Shown here piece by piece: positions 17,490 to 26,191 of a DNA stretch of 64,000 nucleotides (the stretch's first letter is position 1; each line of letters starts with the position of its first letter). Both the position numbers and the translations under genes were made by a program. The notes under the pieces are model-generated. The model worked only from the letters and a program-made list of their open reading frames with translations, had not been told where the DNA came from and did not search any database. The stretch is from Methanocella_A sp049676595 (lineage in GTDB: Archaea > Halobacteriota > Methanocellia > Methanocellales > Methanocellaceae). The stretch is from contig NZ_CP187259.1 in NCBI RefSeq assembly GCF_049676595.1, positions 62,001-126,000 of the forward strand, given 5' to 3'.

Positions 17490-18734
17490 ATGAGCACGGT
17501 TGTCAGTCACTACATAGGGGGAATAAAGCGCAGCCTGAACGACCCGTTTTTCAAGAACTCCTTCTTCATGGTGGCGAACAAAGCCCTGGGCGTGGCCACC
17601 GGCTTCATCTTCTGGGCGATAGCGGCGAGGTACTACTCGGTCAACGACGTGGGCAATGCGGTTGTCCTGATATCCGCGGCGTCCCTGATCCTCGCCTTTT
17701 CCAGCATGGGCTTCGACATATCACTCCTGCGCTACTTCCACCACTACGACAAGACCAGGGCGTTTAACACCTCGATGGTGGTCATGGTCTCCACCGCCCT
17801 GGTGCTGGGCATACTGTACGTGGCAGCTGCCGGGTACATCTCTCCCGACATCGCCGGCTTACTCAACTGGCAGTACATCCTGGTCTTCCTCGTCTTCGTC
17901 GGCACTGGTGCAGCCGGCACCGTCGCCACCCAGACCTTCATAGCGATGAGGGACGCGAAATACACGTTCATCCAGAACCTACTATACCTGTCAAGGATAC
18001 CTCTGCTGTTCCTGCTGGCGGCCTTCGGGTTCTTCGGCATCTTCAGCGCCAACGTGCTGTCATACATAGTAGCGTTCGTCTTCGTGGCCTGGATACTCCA
18101 GAAGGTCGTAAGGATCAACCTGCGGATAGACCTCGAGTTCATCAAAACCAGCTTCAGGACCTCATCCCGCAACTACGTGGCCAGCATCCTCTACAACGCC
18201 GCCTACCTGTCTGTGCCCCTCATCATATCAGCGCAGTTAGGCGAAGCGCAGGCCGCCATCTACTACATCGCCTACACCCTGGGCAACTTCCTGCTCCAGA
18301 TCCCCATATCCCTGAGCACCTCCTTCTTCGTGGAAGGCGTCTACGGGGAAAACCTGAAGAAGAACTTCATCAAAGCTGGCCTGACTGTGTACTCGATACT
18401 CGTCCCCGGCGCCATCTTCTTATTCCTCTTCGGCCCTGCCATCATGGGCTTCTTCGGACCCCGGTACCTCGAAGGGCTGGAGCTGATGAAGCTCATCGTC
18501 CTCGCCAGCTTCCCGTATACGATATATTCGCTGTTCATCCCCGTGCTCAACATCAGGATGAACGTCAATACGATTATTTTACTCAACGCCATCATCTTCG
18601 CCGTCCTGCTGGGCGGGACCCTCCTGATGATACCAGCCTACGGCAGCAGTGCGTTCGGATACGCGCTGATAGCGACCTTCATGATCATAGACGTCGTCAT
18701 ACTCATTCTTGCGAAAAGGTGGAAGTGGATCTGA
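17490..18734 (+). CDS. Polysaccharide flippase (MATE/MOP superfamily)
   Basis: A 414-residue integral membrane protein with about 12 hydrophobic helices and the typical N-terminal segment NSFFMVANKALGVATGFIFW of oligosaccharide flippases (RfbX/Wzx-like). It is expected to move lipid-linked glycans across the membrane. The ATG at 17490 is preferred over a TTG five codons upstream. The AT-rich 225 bp before it contains TATA-like TTATATAA near 17451-17459. Confidence 0.85.
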   Translation: MSTVVSHYIGGIKRSLNDPFFKNSFFMVANKALGVATGFIFWAIAARYYSVNDVGNAVVLISAASLILAFSSMGFDISLLRYFHHYDKTRAFNTSMVVMVSTALVLGILYVAAAGYISPDIAGLLNWQYILVFLVFVGTGAAGTVATQTFIAMRDAKYTFIQNLLYLSRIPLLFLLAAFGFFGIFSANVLSYIVAFVFVAWILQKVVRINLRIDLEFIKTSFRTSSRNYVASILYNAAYLSVPLIISAQLGEAQAAIYYIAYTLGNFLLQIPISLSTSFFVEGVYGENLKKNFIKAGLTVYSILVPGAIFLFLFGPAIMGFFGPRYLEGLELMKLIVLASFPYTIYSLFIPVLNIRMNVNTIILLNAIIFAVLLGGTLLMIPAYGSSAFGYALIATFMIIDVVILILAKRWKWI

Positions 18735-18747
18735 TAATGATTCGCTT

Positions 18748-19009
18748 ACCATCTCCTTTAACCTCTTTACCTCCTTAAACCTCCCTTTTAAAACTCCTCC
18801 CTGACCTCCATGTATCTCCTTAAACCTGCCTCCTTTAACCTTCAGTGCCTCCTTAAACCTCAAACCTTTCCGGGTCATGTGGAATAGCAAAATGTAGAGG
18901 ATTAAGGAGGTACAGGAGGATGTGAGGTAGGTTAAAGGAGATACAAGGAGGTTAAAGGAGGGTTTTAAAAAAAGAGGTTTAAGGAGGTCAGGAGGTTAAA
19001 GGAGATAAC
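18748..19009. repeat. Family C giant hairpin, copy C1
   Basis: The left half is pyrimidine-rich with repeated CCTCCTTAAACCT words. The right half (about 18893-19009) is purine-rich with AGGAGGTTAAAGGAG words. The halves pair as a long imperfect hairpin around about 18865-18885. The ends match each other: CATCTCCTTTAACCTC versus GAGGTTAAAGGAGATA. The right end supplies the stop codon and last codons of the adjacent methyltransferase. Confidence 0.8.
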
Positions 19010-19818
19010 TGAGGCTTGATCGCCACGACAAGCAGGCTGCTGTTAGACACCGGGATGCCCTCAGTCGTTCTCGTCTTTTCCAGTTCTTCGGCGACGTCCT
19101 GCCTGGCCCGGACCCGCAGGCTATCGGGGACATGATTGAATAACCTGCCGGTAGAAGTCGATTCTGCGTATTGCAGGGCGTCTTCTGCAGTCGGATGTAG
19201 CCGCTTTCGCTCGTGGAGCTCGACCTCGATGTTCTGGAAGCCGGCCTCTTTCAGGAGAGCGACAAGCTCGGCCCGGCTCACAGGCTGACGGGCGTCGGCT
19301 TCGGGCCTCACCTGCCCGGCGTAGGGGGCTTTAATGAACACCCGGCTTGTGATAGCCTGGAGAGTCTGCGGATTATCCCGGTCGGCCGTCGTGATCCCGA
19401 TCTTGCCCCCGGGCGCCAGGACACGGAAAGCCTCCCGGAGAGCGGCGGGCTTGTCGACTACCCAGTGGAGGACGGAGGAATAGTAGATGTGATCGAAGGC
19501 GGAATCGGGCAGGCTGTGCAGATCCTCGGCGATACCGACACCGAAATGCACGTTGCGAGGCTCATGCGATGTAAGCTTGTCACATGCCGCTTTAATACGG
19601 TGCTCTGACGGATCGATGCCAAGCACGAAGCCGGATGGCCCCACTGTTTGTGAGACAAGCAAGGTAAGCCGGCCGGTGCCACAGCCGACGTCGAGAACTC
19701 TGTTGCCGGCCTCGATGCCCATGCGACGAATCAACAGGCCGCCTTTCTCGAGCTGGCTGTCGCTGATCAGGTCGTAGCGCTCTGCGAGTTCGGGAGTGTC
19801 ATGGCCAAAATCGCTCAT
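18988..19818 (-). CDS. Class I SAM-dependent methyltransferase
   Basis: A 276-residue UbiE/arsenite-methyltransferase-like protein with the SAM-binding motif VLDVGCGTGRLTLLVS near residue 40, the acidic loop LGIDPSE, and a later FDHIYYSSVLHWVVDKPAALREAF. Substrate unknown. The last codons and the TGA stop lie inside the family C repeat, so the original C-terminus may have been altered. The gene is otherwise full length. Confidence 0.85.
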   Translation of the reverse strand: MSDFGHDTPELAERYDLISDSQLEKGGLLIRRMGIEAGNRVLDVGCGTGRLTLLVSQTVGPSGFVLGIDPSEHRIKAACDKLTSHEPRNVHFGVGIAEDLHSLPDSAFDHIYYSSVLHWVVDKPAALREAFRVLAPGGKIGITTADRDNPQTLQAITSRVFIKAPYAGQVRPEADARQPVSRAELVALLKEAGFQNIEVELHERKRLHPTAEDALQYAESTSTGRLFNHVPDSLRVRARQDVAEELEKTRTTEGIPVSNSSLLVVAIKPQLSPLTS

Positions 19819-19920
19819 GGTAGGTATACTGATAAAACTGCCTATGGTTGAAATACATTATGTGGTCCCGGGAGAGGCATGCTCGAAAAGCTATTATTGA
19901 ATAAAACGAGATAATAAGCC

Positions 19921-20418
19921 GTGGATAAAATAAAACTCCTGGCCATCATGGTAGCGATAATTGCAGCATTAGGGATGGCACTTTTATTGACTGTACAACA
20001 AGAAGCCTTAATGCAGCAGGAGCTGAACGTTTCAGGACCGGCGCCGGGGTATATTGGCTCAACCCAGATTTACCTGATCGATTCCAATCTCAGCTACGAA
20101 AGGTTCGAAGATACATATCTATTCTACGTCCTGGACCATTATTACTACATACAGGGAGAGCCTTGCGCAGTCATCCGGGGAACGATAAGAAACGACGGTG
20201 CCAGCGACAGCTGGATCACCATCATGCCCACAGTTTATGATATAAACGGGCAGAGCGTCGGAACTGTAATAACAAAGTCTACCAAGCCGTGGTTCCAGAC
20301 TGTTTTCGTAGAAAGCAACGGGACAGAATCGTTCGAGATACCGGTAAAATACTATAAAAGGGATATTATGAGGTACGAACTCACCCTCGGAGGGCCGACC
20401 GCATATCCCCCGCCATAG
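19921..20418 (+). CDS. Hypothetical membrane-anchored extracellular protein
   Basis: A 165-residue protein (GTG start) with a single N-terminal transmembrane or uncleaved signal helix (about 5-25) followed by a beta-rich domain: CAVIRGTIRNDGASDSWITI resembles the FxLYD-like module of archaeal surface proteins (new strand, gap, D-x-x-G-x-x-V). Pro-rich C-terminus. Function unknown. Confidence 0.65.
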   Translation: MDKIKLLAIMVAIIAALGMALLLTVQQEALMQQELNVSGPAPGYIGSTQIYLIDSNLSYERFEDTYLFYVLDHYYYIQGEPCAVIRGTIRNDGASDSWITIMPTVYDINGQSVGTVITKSTKPWFQTVFVESNGTESFEIPVKYYKRDIMRYELTLGGPTAYPPP

Positions 20419-20425
20419 CCGGACA

Positions 20426-20788
20426 CTATATGTCAGCCAGTTTTTCGTTCCACAAATCAAGAAAGGATTCGGGCCCTACACTTTTCATCAGGATCTGGTT
20501 TTCGATGAGCTTCTGCCCGTACTTCTCCCACCGCTTCGCGAAGTCCTTGAACTTTCTGCACGGCAAAGTTTCGCACTGATAGCAGTGGGTAATTCCTCTT
20601 TCCGCACAGCAGAGGTGGAACGTCTTACAACGCCCGCACCGGTCGGCCAGCGATGCGCCAGGGCATGGCTTTCTATCCCGCACGTAGACAGGACAGCCGC
20701 CGCAGAAAACGCCGCAGGAAGGTATAACTCCGTCGTAGTGTTTGAGCTGCTCGACAAGGGCAGAACTTTGTTCTTTAGTGCTGGCCAT
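20426..20788 (-). CDS. DUF3795-type cysteine-rich protein
   Basis: A 120-residue protein from the ATG at 20788 (an upstream start adds eight residues). It contains many cysteines in the order CGVFCGGCPVY, DRCGRCKTFHLCC and HCYQCETLPCRKF, matching DUF3795 proteins that probably bind an Fe-S cluster or zinc. Such proteins are common in anaerobic archaea and clostridia; the role is not known. Confidence 0.75.
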   Translation of the reverse strand: MASTKEQSSALVEQLKHYDGVIPSCGVFCGGCPVYVRDRKPCPGASLADRCGRCKTFHLCCAERGITHCYQCETLPCRKFKDFAKRWEKYGQKLIENQILMKSVGPESFLDLWNEKLADI

Positions 20789-20852
20789 TCTAATCCAGTA
20801 AGATATGGGCAATTGGTGTTATAGGCTTATCGGGCAAATGCCGATCAATAAT

Positions 20853-21078
20853 GCGGTCGACGGGGGCTTTTCGGGCATCAGTCCGGCATCAGCCGGATGC
20901 GGAGATGGCCGGGTAATGGACGCCTATGAAGTGGCGTCGCTTAGGACTTGCGAAGCAATGTAACCGGCGGCTGCGAAGCGCCAGCCGGGTTTTCGTTGCG
21001 AGGGTGCGAGTCCGGCCCGGACATCGTAGCACCCGAAAAGCCGGAGTAGCACGCCCATCAGGGCGGGCGTCGACCCGC
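20853..21078 (+). repeat. Family D structured element, copy D1
   Basis: A 226 bp element with near-matching inverted ends GCGGTCGACG (start) and CGTCGACCCGC (end). It has a series of hairpins: TCCGGC-ATCA-GCCGGA at about 20882, CCGGC/GCCGG at about 20963-20989, GGTGC/GCACC enclosing 21002-21033, and CGCCC-ATCA-GGGCG at about 21051. It is homologous in reverse orientation to D2 at 45513-45740, with compensatory stem changes. No credible protein is encoded, although a shadow frame spans it. Confidence 0.8.
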
Positions 21079-21179
21079 GAAGGGAACTATTGATGATTAA
21101 TAGTCGTCCTGCTGCTGATCTGCGAATCAAAAAGAAATAAACTGAAGCAGTAAACAGCCCTTTTTGATGATTAGTGTTA

Positions 21180-21204
21180 GGGGGCTTTTTGACAAAAAGC
21201 CCCC
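21180..21204. terminator. Perfect 11-bp hairpin downstream of tRNA-Ala (second unit)
   Basis: GGGGGCTTTTT-GAC-AAAAAGCCCCC forms an 11-bp stem. It is followed by CTCGTCACCCCTCAAAAA, which is repeated next to the tRNA, so this is the outer of two similar hairpin units. On the tRNA strand it could end transcription, but a termination role is only inferred. Confidence 0.45.
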
Positions 21205-21267
21205 TCGTCACCCCTCAAAAACTTGTTCTAAAAAGTGCCTTCGGGCTTGCTTTCATGTCGCAAGTCA

Positions 21268-21292
21268 GGAGAACTTTTTTAGAAAGTTCCCC
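21268..21292. terminator. Hairpin immediately downstream of tRNA-Ala (first unit)
   Basis: GGAGAACTTT...AAAGTTCCCC pairs with one mismatch around a TTTAG loop. It is followed by CGACAGCCCCTCAAAAA, paralleling the unit 88 bp away. It lies 22 bp beyond the 3' end of the tRNA gene. Confidence 0.45.
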
Positions 21293-21313
21293 GACAGCCC
21301 CTCAAAAATCTTA

Positions 21314-21385
21314 TGGACACGTCGGGAATTGAACCCGAGGCCTCTTCCATGCCAAGGAAGCGATCTACCCCTGATCTACGTGCCC
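21314..21385 (-). tRNA. tRNA-Ala (anticodon GGC)
   Basis: On the minus strand the 72-nt gene runs GGGCACG-TA-GATC... and folds as a full cloverleaf: acceptor GGGCACG/CGTGTCC, D stem GATC/GATC, anticodon stem CTTCC/GGAAG with loop TTGGCAT (anticodon GGC), variable AGGCC, T stem TCGGG/CCCGA with TTCAATT. The third acceptor pair is G3:U70, the alanine identity element. The discriminator base is A and CCA is not encoded. A TATA box lies about 40 bp upstream. Confidence 0.95.
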
Positions 21386-21423
21386 TAATGTGTAGAATCC
21401 AGCACTTCATAGTGCCACATATC

Positions 21424-21431
21424 TTATAAAT
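21424..21431 (-). promoter_or_regulatory. TATA box of tRNA-Ala
   Basis: On the minus strand ATTTATAAG lies about 39-46 bp upstream of the mature tRNA 5' end, implying a 5' leader of roughly 15 nt removed by RNase P. Confidence 0.6.
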
Positions 21432-21502
21432 CTATCGGTAGATAGCGACGGAAAAAAGGAGAAAAGTACGGCCATAGAGCACCAGTCATATAAACTATAA
21501 GT

Positions 21503-21745
21503 TCACCGGCCGCTCCTCTTGCAAGGTGCCAGCATCTGCAGGATCTCCCGGCCCCTGGGCGTCACCCGATAGGGAAAGCTGTCCTTGTCCGGGCTCTTCT
21601 CAAGAAAACCAGGCTCGACGGCGCAAGCTATCTCCCTCATAATGAGCTCGTCGATCTCCGCACGGCTCATTCGCATAAGCCCATTCTTCTTCTCGGGCTC
21701 CATGAAGGCAAGCACCAGCTCCTCGATATCGTCTGGAATACGCAT
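21503..21745 (-). CDS. Small hypothetical protein, possible winged helix
   Basis: An 80-residue protein with an acidic N-terminus (IPDDIEELVLAFM), a helix with RAEIDELIMREI, and a terminal YRVTPRGREILQML pattern typical of the wing and last helix of winged-helix proteins. It is encoded between tRNA-Ala and leuS on the same strand. DNA binding is only suggested. No specific family. Confidence 0.6.
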   Translation of the reverse strand: MRIPDDIEELVLAFMEPEKKNGLMRMSRAEIDELIMREIACAVEPGFLEKSPDKDSFPYRVTPRGREILQMLAPCKRSGR

Positions 21746-21796
21746 GAAAAGAAAAGGGCAGGAGCAATACGTAATGCCCCTACCCCGAATACCGCC

Positions 21797-24613
21797 TTAC
21801 TTGATTAACAGGGCGGGCCTGCCCGGTATGGCATGCCGCCTCTTGTTCTCAGGATCAGTCTCCGGGTTGACTGTCACTGTCATCCCGACCTCGCGACTAA
21901 CGAAGTCCTTTGCCTCGTCGAGGACGGCCTTCTCGTCAACGCCGCTGAACACGAGCCGCTCGCTGATGACCTTGCCGACGTACTTGCTGACTTCCTTGCC
22001 CTGCTTCCGCATCTCAGCATCCGCCATCACGTCCTTCATGGCGTCGCCCATGTTCTTGCCGGATGCCAGTTGCAGTGCTTTGTACTTCCACTCGTCGGCG
22101 GTGTAGATGAACACCTCTTTGGCCTCCTTGAGCTGAGCCACTTCGACGATCTCCTGGATGTCCTCGATGACGTTGCGGATGAAGTCCTCGGACTTCTCGA
22201 TGGACTCGTCCACGGGCACGGAGTCATCCCACGACGGGTACGGTGCCTTGGCGACGAAGCCCTGGCCGCCGATCTTCTCCCAGATCTCCTCGCACACGTG
22301 CGGGCAGAAGGGGGCGAGGATCTTGGTCTCCGCCTCGATGAACCAGCTGATGAGCTTCTTGTTCGGCACAGGCGACCTTCTGATGTACCACTTGAGGTAC
22401 CGCTGCATGTCGAAGTATCCTCTCTGGATGGCCGAGCGGAAGTCCATGTTGTCCATGGATTCCCTGGTCAGCTTGAGGGTCTTGATCGTCATGGACTCCA
22501 GCCACCGGTCGATGTACTTCTCGTCGTCCCGGCCTTTGCCGTAGTTCTCGATGGCGAAGTCGTACCACTGGGTCAGCCTCGGGCCGGCGTTGCGGGCGAA
22601 CTCGCTGTCCCAGTTGGGGTCCTCGAGGCCTTCGCCGCCGTACATGAGGGTCATCCGGGTGGCGTCGGCGCCATACTGGTCGCAGATGTGCCGCAGCGTG
22701 TGCACGTTGCCCTTGCTGGTGGACATCTTCTGGCCATCCAGCTGCAGGAAGCCGTTGACGCTCATGCCCTTAGGCCAGTACTTCTCCGGGAACAGGGCGG
22801 TGTGGTTGAAGATGCAGAAGGACAGGTGGTTCTGCACGAGGTCTTTGCCGCTGTTCCTCAAATCAAACGGATACCAGTACTCGAACTCCTGTTTGCACGT
22901 GTTGAGCAGGTCCTTGCTGATGCCGGTGTGCTTCGAGACTTCGTCGACTTTACCGGTGTTCTGGAACACGAAGTCGAAGAACTCATCCGTCAGCTGTTCT
23001 GGCTTGATGCCGTACTCCGGGTTCTCGAGGTACTTGGCAATGGTGTAAAAGGCCATGTAGATCGTGGAATCGGATAGCGATTCCACCACCCAGCGCTTGT
23101 CCCAGGGCAGCTCGGTGCCGAGGCCGTACTCTCTGGTGCACGCCCAGTCCTTGAGCCAGTCCAGCACGTAGTCGAACTGTTTCCTGGTTTTTTCCGGGTA
23201 GAGCTTCATCTGATCCAGGGCCTTGTGGGCCTGCGCCTTCCAGATGGGGTTGCTGTAGTTGAGGAACCACTGGTCGGAGACGATCTTGACCACGCACCTG
23301 GTCAGATCACGGCAGACGACCGGCTCGGGCAGCTCGTAGAACACGTCGGCCTTGTCGGCGTGCACGAAGTCGGAGACCAGCTCCATCTTGGCCTCCATGA
23401 CTTTCTTGCCCTTGTACTTGCCCGTGTTCTCGTTCAGGATGCCGGTGTGGAACTCCTTCTTGTAGATCTCCTTCGTCGCCTCTTCCAGCTTGGGGTCGTC
23501 CTGGTTCTTGATGTTCATGCCCTCGACGATCTCCTTGGCGGGGAACTTGCCGTAGCCGTCGATGGTGATGAGGTTGACGAGCTTGATACCGCTGATGACG
23601 CTCTCGTCCAGGCCGAACTTCTTCGGGTCGTTCTCGATGTCTCTCAGCGCGGCGTAATCATACGGAGCGTGGGCGGGCACGGACATGACTACCCCTGTGC
23701 CGACGCCGGGGTCGACGAAGGTCGCCGGGAGAATGGGTATCTCGGTGCCGGTGACCTGGTTGAGGACCTTCTGGCCGATGAACGTCTTGCCGGGCACTTT
23801 CTCAAGTATGGTTACGGCGAACTTCTGGTTCTCCAGCTTGCCGATCGTGTCCTCGGAGACGATCCAGACCTCGTCGTTGACCTTAGCCCTGACGTAGGTG
23901 ACCTCGGGGTTGAGCCAGAGGTTGGTGACGCCGAAGGTGGTCTCAGGCCTGTATGTGCCGCAGGGCAGGATAGCATCGTCTCCGACCCTGAACTTGATCA
24001 GGTAGATCTCCTCTGGGGTGACACCCTCGCCCTCAAGGCGGCCGTGGTCGCCCACGGGGGATTTGCACCGGGGGCACCACACGACGGGGTGCTCGCCCAT
24101 GACGATGTAGCCGCCAGCCTTCAGTTTACGCATCTGCCACTGGATGAAGTGATCGTAAGGGGGGTTCAGCGAGGTGGTGATGAACGACCGGGACCAGTCG
24201 ACCGCTGCGCCGATGCGCTTCAGGTCCTTCTTTGTCTCCCGGGGGAAGAACTCAGTCCAGTATACGGGGTCTGCGAACTTCGGGATCTCCTCCTCGGGGA
24301 TGCCCATCTTGCGGAGGATGTCCATCTGCTTCTTCTCGCCCTCGGCGATGCGCTCCGCCGCCGCGACGATCGGAGTTCCTGTACAGTGGAACCCGAACGG
24401 GAACAGGACGTTGAAGCCCTGCATGAGCTTGTACCTGGCCATGACCTCGGCCCGGATGCCGCTGAAGGCCCGGCCGATGTGGAAGTAGCCGTTCATGTAT
24501 GGGTATGGGAATGTGATGAAGTACTTAGGCCTGCCCGGCTCCACCACCGGCTCGAAAACCTTCGCTTCATCGTAGCGCTTCTGCCACTTTTCTTCGATTG
24601 CCTTGAAATCCAT
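21797..24613 (-). CDS. leuS: Leucyl-tRNA synthetase, archaeal type
   Basis: Charges tRNA-Leu. A 938-residue class I synthetase with the HIGH-equivalent FHIGRAFS (His44-Ile-Gly), the editing CP1 domain (TTFGVTNLWLNPE and DPGVGTGVVMSVPAHAPYDY), and the KMSKS loop QKMSTSKGNV near residue 628. The length and C-terminal domain are archaeal/eukaryotic in type. A good TATA box lies at 24667-24674. Confidence 0.97.
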   Translation of the reverse strand: MDFKAIEEKWQKRYDEAKVFEPVVEPGRPKYFITFPYPYMNGYFHIGRAFSGIRAEVMARYKLMQGFNVLFPFGFHCTGTPIVAAAERIAEGEKKQMDILRKMGIPEEEIPKFADPVYWTEFFPRETKKDLKRIGAAVDWSRSFITTSLNPPYDHFIQWQMRKLKAGGYIVMGEHPVVWCPRCKSPVGDHGRLEGEGVTPEEIYLIKFRVGDDAILPCGTYRPETTFGVTNLWLNPEVTYVRAKVNDEVWIVSEDTIGKLENQKFAVTILEKVPGKTFIGQKVLNQVTGTEIPILPATFVDPGVGTGVVMSVPAHAPYDYAALRDIENDPKKFGLDESVISGIKLVNLITIDGYGKFPAKEIVEGMNIKNQDDPKLEEATKEIYKKEFHTGILNENTGKYKGKKVMEAKMELVSDFVHADKADVFYELPEPVVCRDLTRCVVKIVSDQWFLNYSNPIWKAQAHKALDQMKLYPEKTRKQFDYVLDWLKDWACTREYGLGTELPWDKRWVVESLSDSTIYMAFYTIAKYLENPEYGIKPEQLTDEFFDFVFQNTGKVDEVSKHTGISKDLLNTCKQEFEYWYPFDLRNSGKDLVQNHLSFCIFNHTALFPEKYWPKGMSVNGFLQLDGQKMSTSKGNVHTLRHICDQYGADATRMTLMYGGEGLEDPNWDSEFARNAGPRLTQWYDFAIENYGKGRDDEKYIDRWLESMTIKTLKLTRESMDNMDFRSAIQRGYFDMQRYLKWYIRRSPVPNKKLISWFIEAETKILAPFCPHVCEEIWEKIGGQGFVAKAPYPSWDDSVPVDESIEKSEDFIRNVIEDIQEIVEVAQLKEAKEVFIYTADEWKYKALQLASGKNMGDAMKDVMADAEMRKQGKEVSKYVGKVISERLVFSGVDEKAVLDEAKDFVSREVGMTVTVNPETDPENKRRHAIPGRPALLIK

Positions 24614-24666
24614 ATGATGTCCTCGCGGGAAAATGATAGTGAATCGCGTTTGTTGTTGTCGTAGTC

Positions 24667-24674
24667 TTATATAA
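24667..24674 (-). promoter_or_regulatory. TATA box of leuS
   Basis: The perfect palindrome TTATATAA lies 54-61 bp before the leuS ATG on the minus strand, predicting a leader of about 30 nt. Confidence 0.55.
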
Positions 24675-24738
24675 GTATGTCTGTATAAGGTTTTTCATAT
24701 CAACATCGGCCGAGGCCGGGAACGAAGCGTAACGGTAA

Positions 24739-24907
24739 ACGAACGCTGCGCTGTGCCAGGGTCACAGATTGATACGGATTGCACAGATTTCACAGATACG
24801 AACCAATTAAAAGGAAGGGTAGCTTATCATCCCCAAAATTTAATAGCCATCTGTGCAATCTGTGGCATCTGTCGTAATCTGTGATCCTGGCACAGCGCAG
24901 CGTTCGT
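24739..24907. repeat. Family A inverted-repeat element, copy A2
   Basis: It starts ACGAACGCTGCGCTGTGCCAG and ends CTGGCACAGCGCAGCGTTCGT, an exact 21-bp inverted terminal repeat. Further in, CACAGATTgataCGGATTGCACAGATTtCACAGAT in one arm faces ATCTGTGCAATCTGTGGCATCTGTCG in the other. The AT-rich centre (about 24800-24845) differs from A1 and A3. It fills the gap between leuS and a hypothetical gene. Confidence 0.85.
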
Positions 24908-24926
24908 ATTGTCGAGTCGCTGGTTA

Positions 24927-25799
24927 TTAAACGACGAAACCCTGCAGCCAGATGATGCCGCTCACGTAGTCGCCCGGGGAAATCTTCTCCGAGATGGCGC
25001 TGGAGGTAGCGCAGAGGTACAGCTCGAACGGGGCTGAATCGGGTCCGGCCCGGGCGGTGGTTTTGAGGATCACCGCTTTCTTGCCGAAGACTGTTGTGTC
25101 CTTTATGCCCTCGACAACGCCTCTGAAAACGTAGTCGTCCACGTCGCCGTTCTCGTACCGGACCAGGACCTCGTCCGCAGCCGCTTTTGTAGCCTGCGAC
25201 TGAGTCCGGACCTTGCTGAGCACGTAGGCGATGCCCGAGATGAGCACCCGCACGTCCTTGCCCGGGTAGTACGAGTTGCGGTTCCTGAAGTATAAAGAAT
25301 CGAAAAAGGTGACCGTGCCGTCGTTCAGCCAGACTTCGAGCTGGCCTTCATACGTATTGTTACACTCGGTGATCTGGGTGATCCTCGCCGGAGTCGGCCT
25401 GCCCACCGGGAACAGGGGATATGCGGCAAACGTGTCGCCGTTCTTGGTCAGCGTCAGGATCTCCAGCTCGCCCTTTCCAGACAGGTAGCCGGCGATGTCG
25501 TCGGTGCCGTAGTGGACCGTCTTCCGGTCCCGGGACGCCGCCAGCGCGTCGATGCACAGCTTGCCGGCTTCCTCGTCGTTCCTCGCCAGGATACGGAGAT
25601 GGCCAGCGTGGTCCACGTCGCCCTTGAGGATGTCGGGCTGCCGGATGCGCTCTCCACCCATATCGATCGTAGAGTCGGTAAAAGGTATGGCCAGGGGAGC
25701 TTCGATCTGGCTGCGCTCCTTCACAGGCTGTGGCTGTACATCCTTCGCCGGCGCTGCTGCGGCCTTTCCCTTCAGCGCTTCCCTGAGCTTGTCGAACAC
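24927..25799 (-). CDS. Conserved-looking hypothetical protein
   Basis: A 290-residue soluble protein. After an Ala/Pro/Gln linker (about 12-40) comes a beta-rich domain with KTVHYGTDDIAGYLSGKG (about 92-110), NGDTFAAYPLFPVGRPTPARI, GQLEVWLNDGTVTFFD, and a C-terminal DDYVFRGVVEGIKDTTVFG. The pattern of short strands suggests an OB-like or carbohydrate-binding-like fold, but no family was recognised. Codon use matches the neighbours. Confidence 0.6.
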   Translation of the reverse strand: MFDKLREALKGKAAAAPAKDVQPQPVKERSQIEAPLAIPFTDSTIDMGGERIRQPDILKGDVDHAGHLRILARNDEEAGKLCIDALAASRDRKTVHYGTDDIAGYLSGKGELEILTLTKNGDTFAAYPLFPVGRPTPARITQITECNNTYEGQLEVWLNDGTVTFFDSLYFRNRNSYYPGKDVRVLISGIAYVLSKVRTQSQATKAAADEVLVRYENGDVDDYVFRGVVEGIKDTTVFGKKAVILKTTARAGPDSAPFELYLCATSSAISEKISPGDYVSGIIWLQGFVV

Positions 25800-25934
25800 T
25801 ATACCCGCCCTCTTAGCGATGGAACTTATATCAGCGGGCCATATTAAGCTTTTTTATCGCGGGCTTAATATGCAAGCGTATGATATAGCTGATAAGAATA
25901 GGTTTCAAGTGAAGCCTGTGAAAAATGGAGGCCA

Positions 25935-26191
25935 GGGAGTTCCCGGGAGGTTCGGGAGGATTTTCAAGCTGGGAGGTTAGAGAGGGCTGGAGGTCAGAGA
26001 GGAGGTTCGGGAGTGTGGAAAGGTCAGAGAGGATAACTTTCAATATAGTTAACCCTCTTCAGCCTCCGGGTACCTCACATAACCTCTCTCAGACCTCCCT
26101 CTCCTCCCTGACCTCCCACTTTGAAAGTCTCCCCGACCTCCAGGTACCTCCAGACCACCTCGCTTACCTCTCAGTACCTCCCTGACCTACT
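25935..26191. repeat. Family C giant hairpin, copy C2
   Basis: The purine-rich left arm GGGAGTTCCCGGGAGG... with GGTCAGAGAGG words is followed after about 26036-26050 by a pyrimidine-rich right arm with CTCTCTCAGACCTCC and TACCTCCCTGACCT words. The opening GGGAGTTCCCGGGAGG and the phrase ATTTTCAAGCTGGGAGGT are shared with C3. Each arm is itself made of degenerate GGAGGT/GAGAGG repeats. Confidence 0.8.

Noticed and set aside
20924..21211. 95-codon minus-strand frame across D1 and the hairpin
   Set aside because: It overlaps a repeat whose homologue does not preserve the frame; no ribosome-binding site.
23225..24664. Long plus-strand frame antisense to leuS
   Set aside because: It is an antisense shadow; the leuS frame has clear synthetase motifs throughout.
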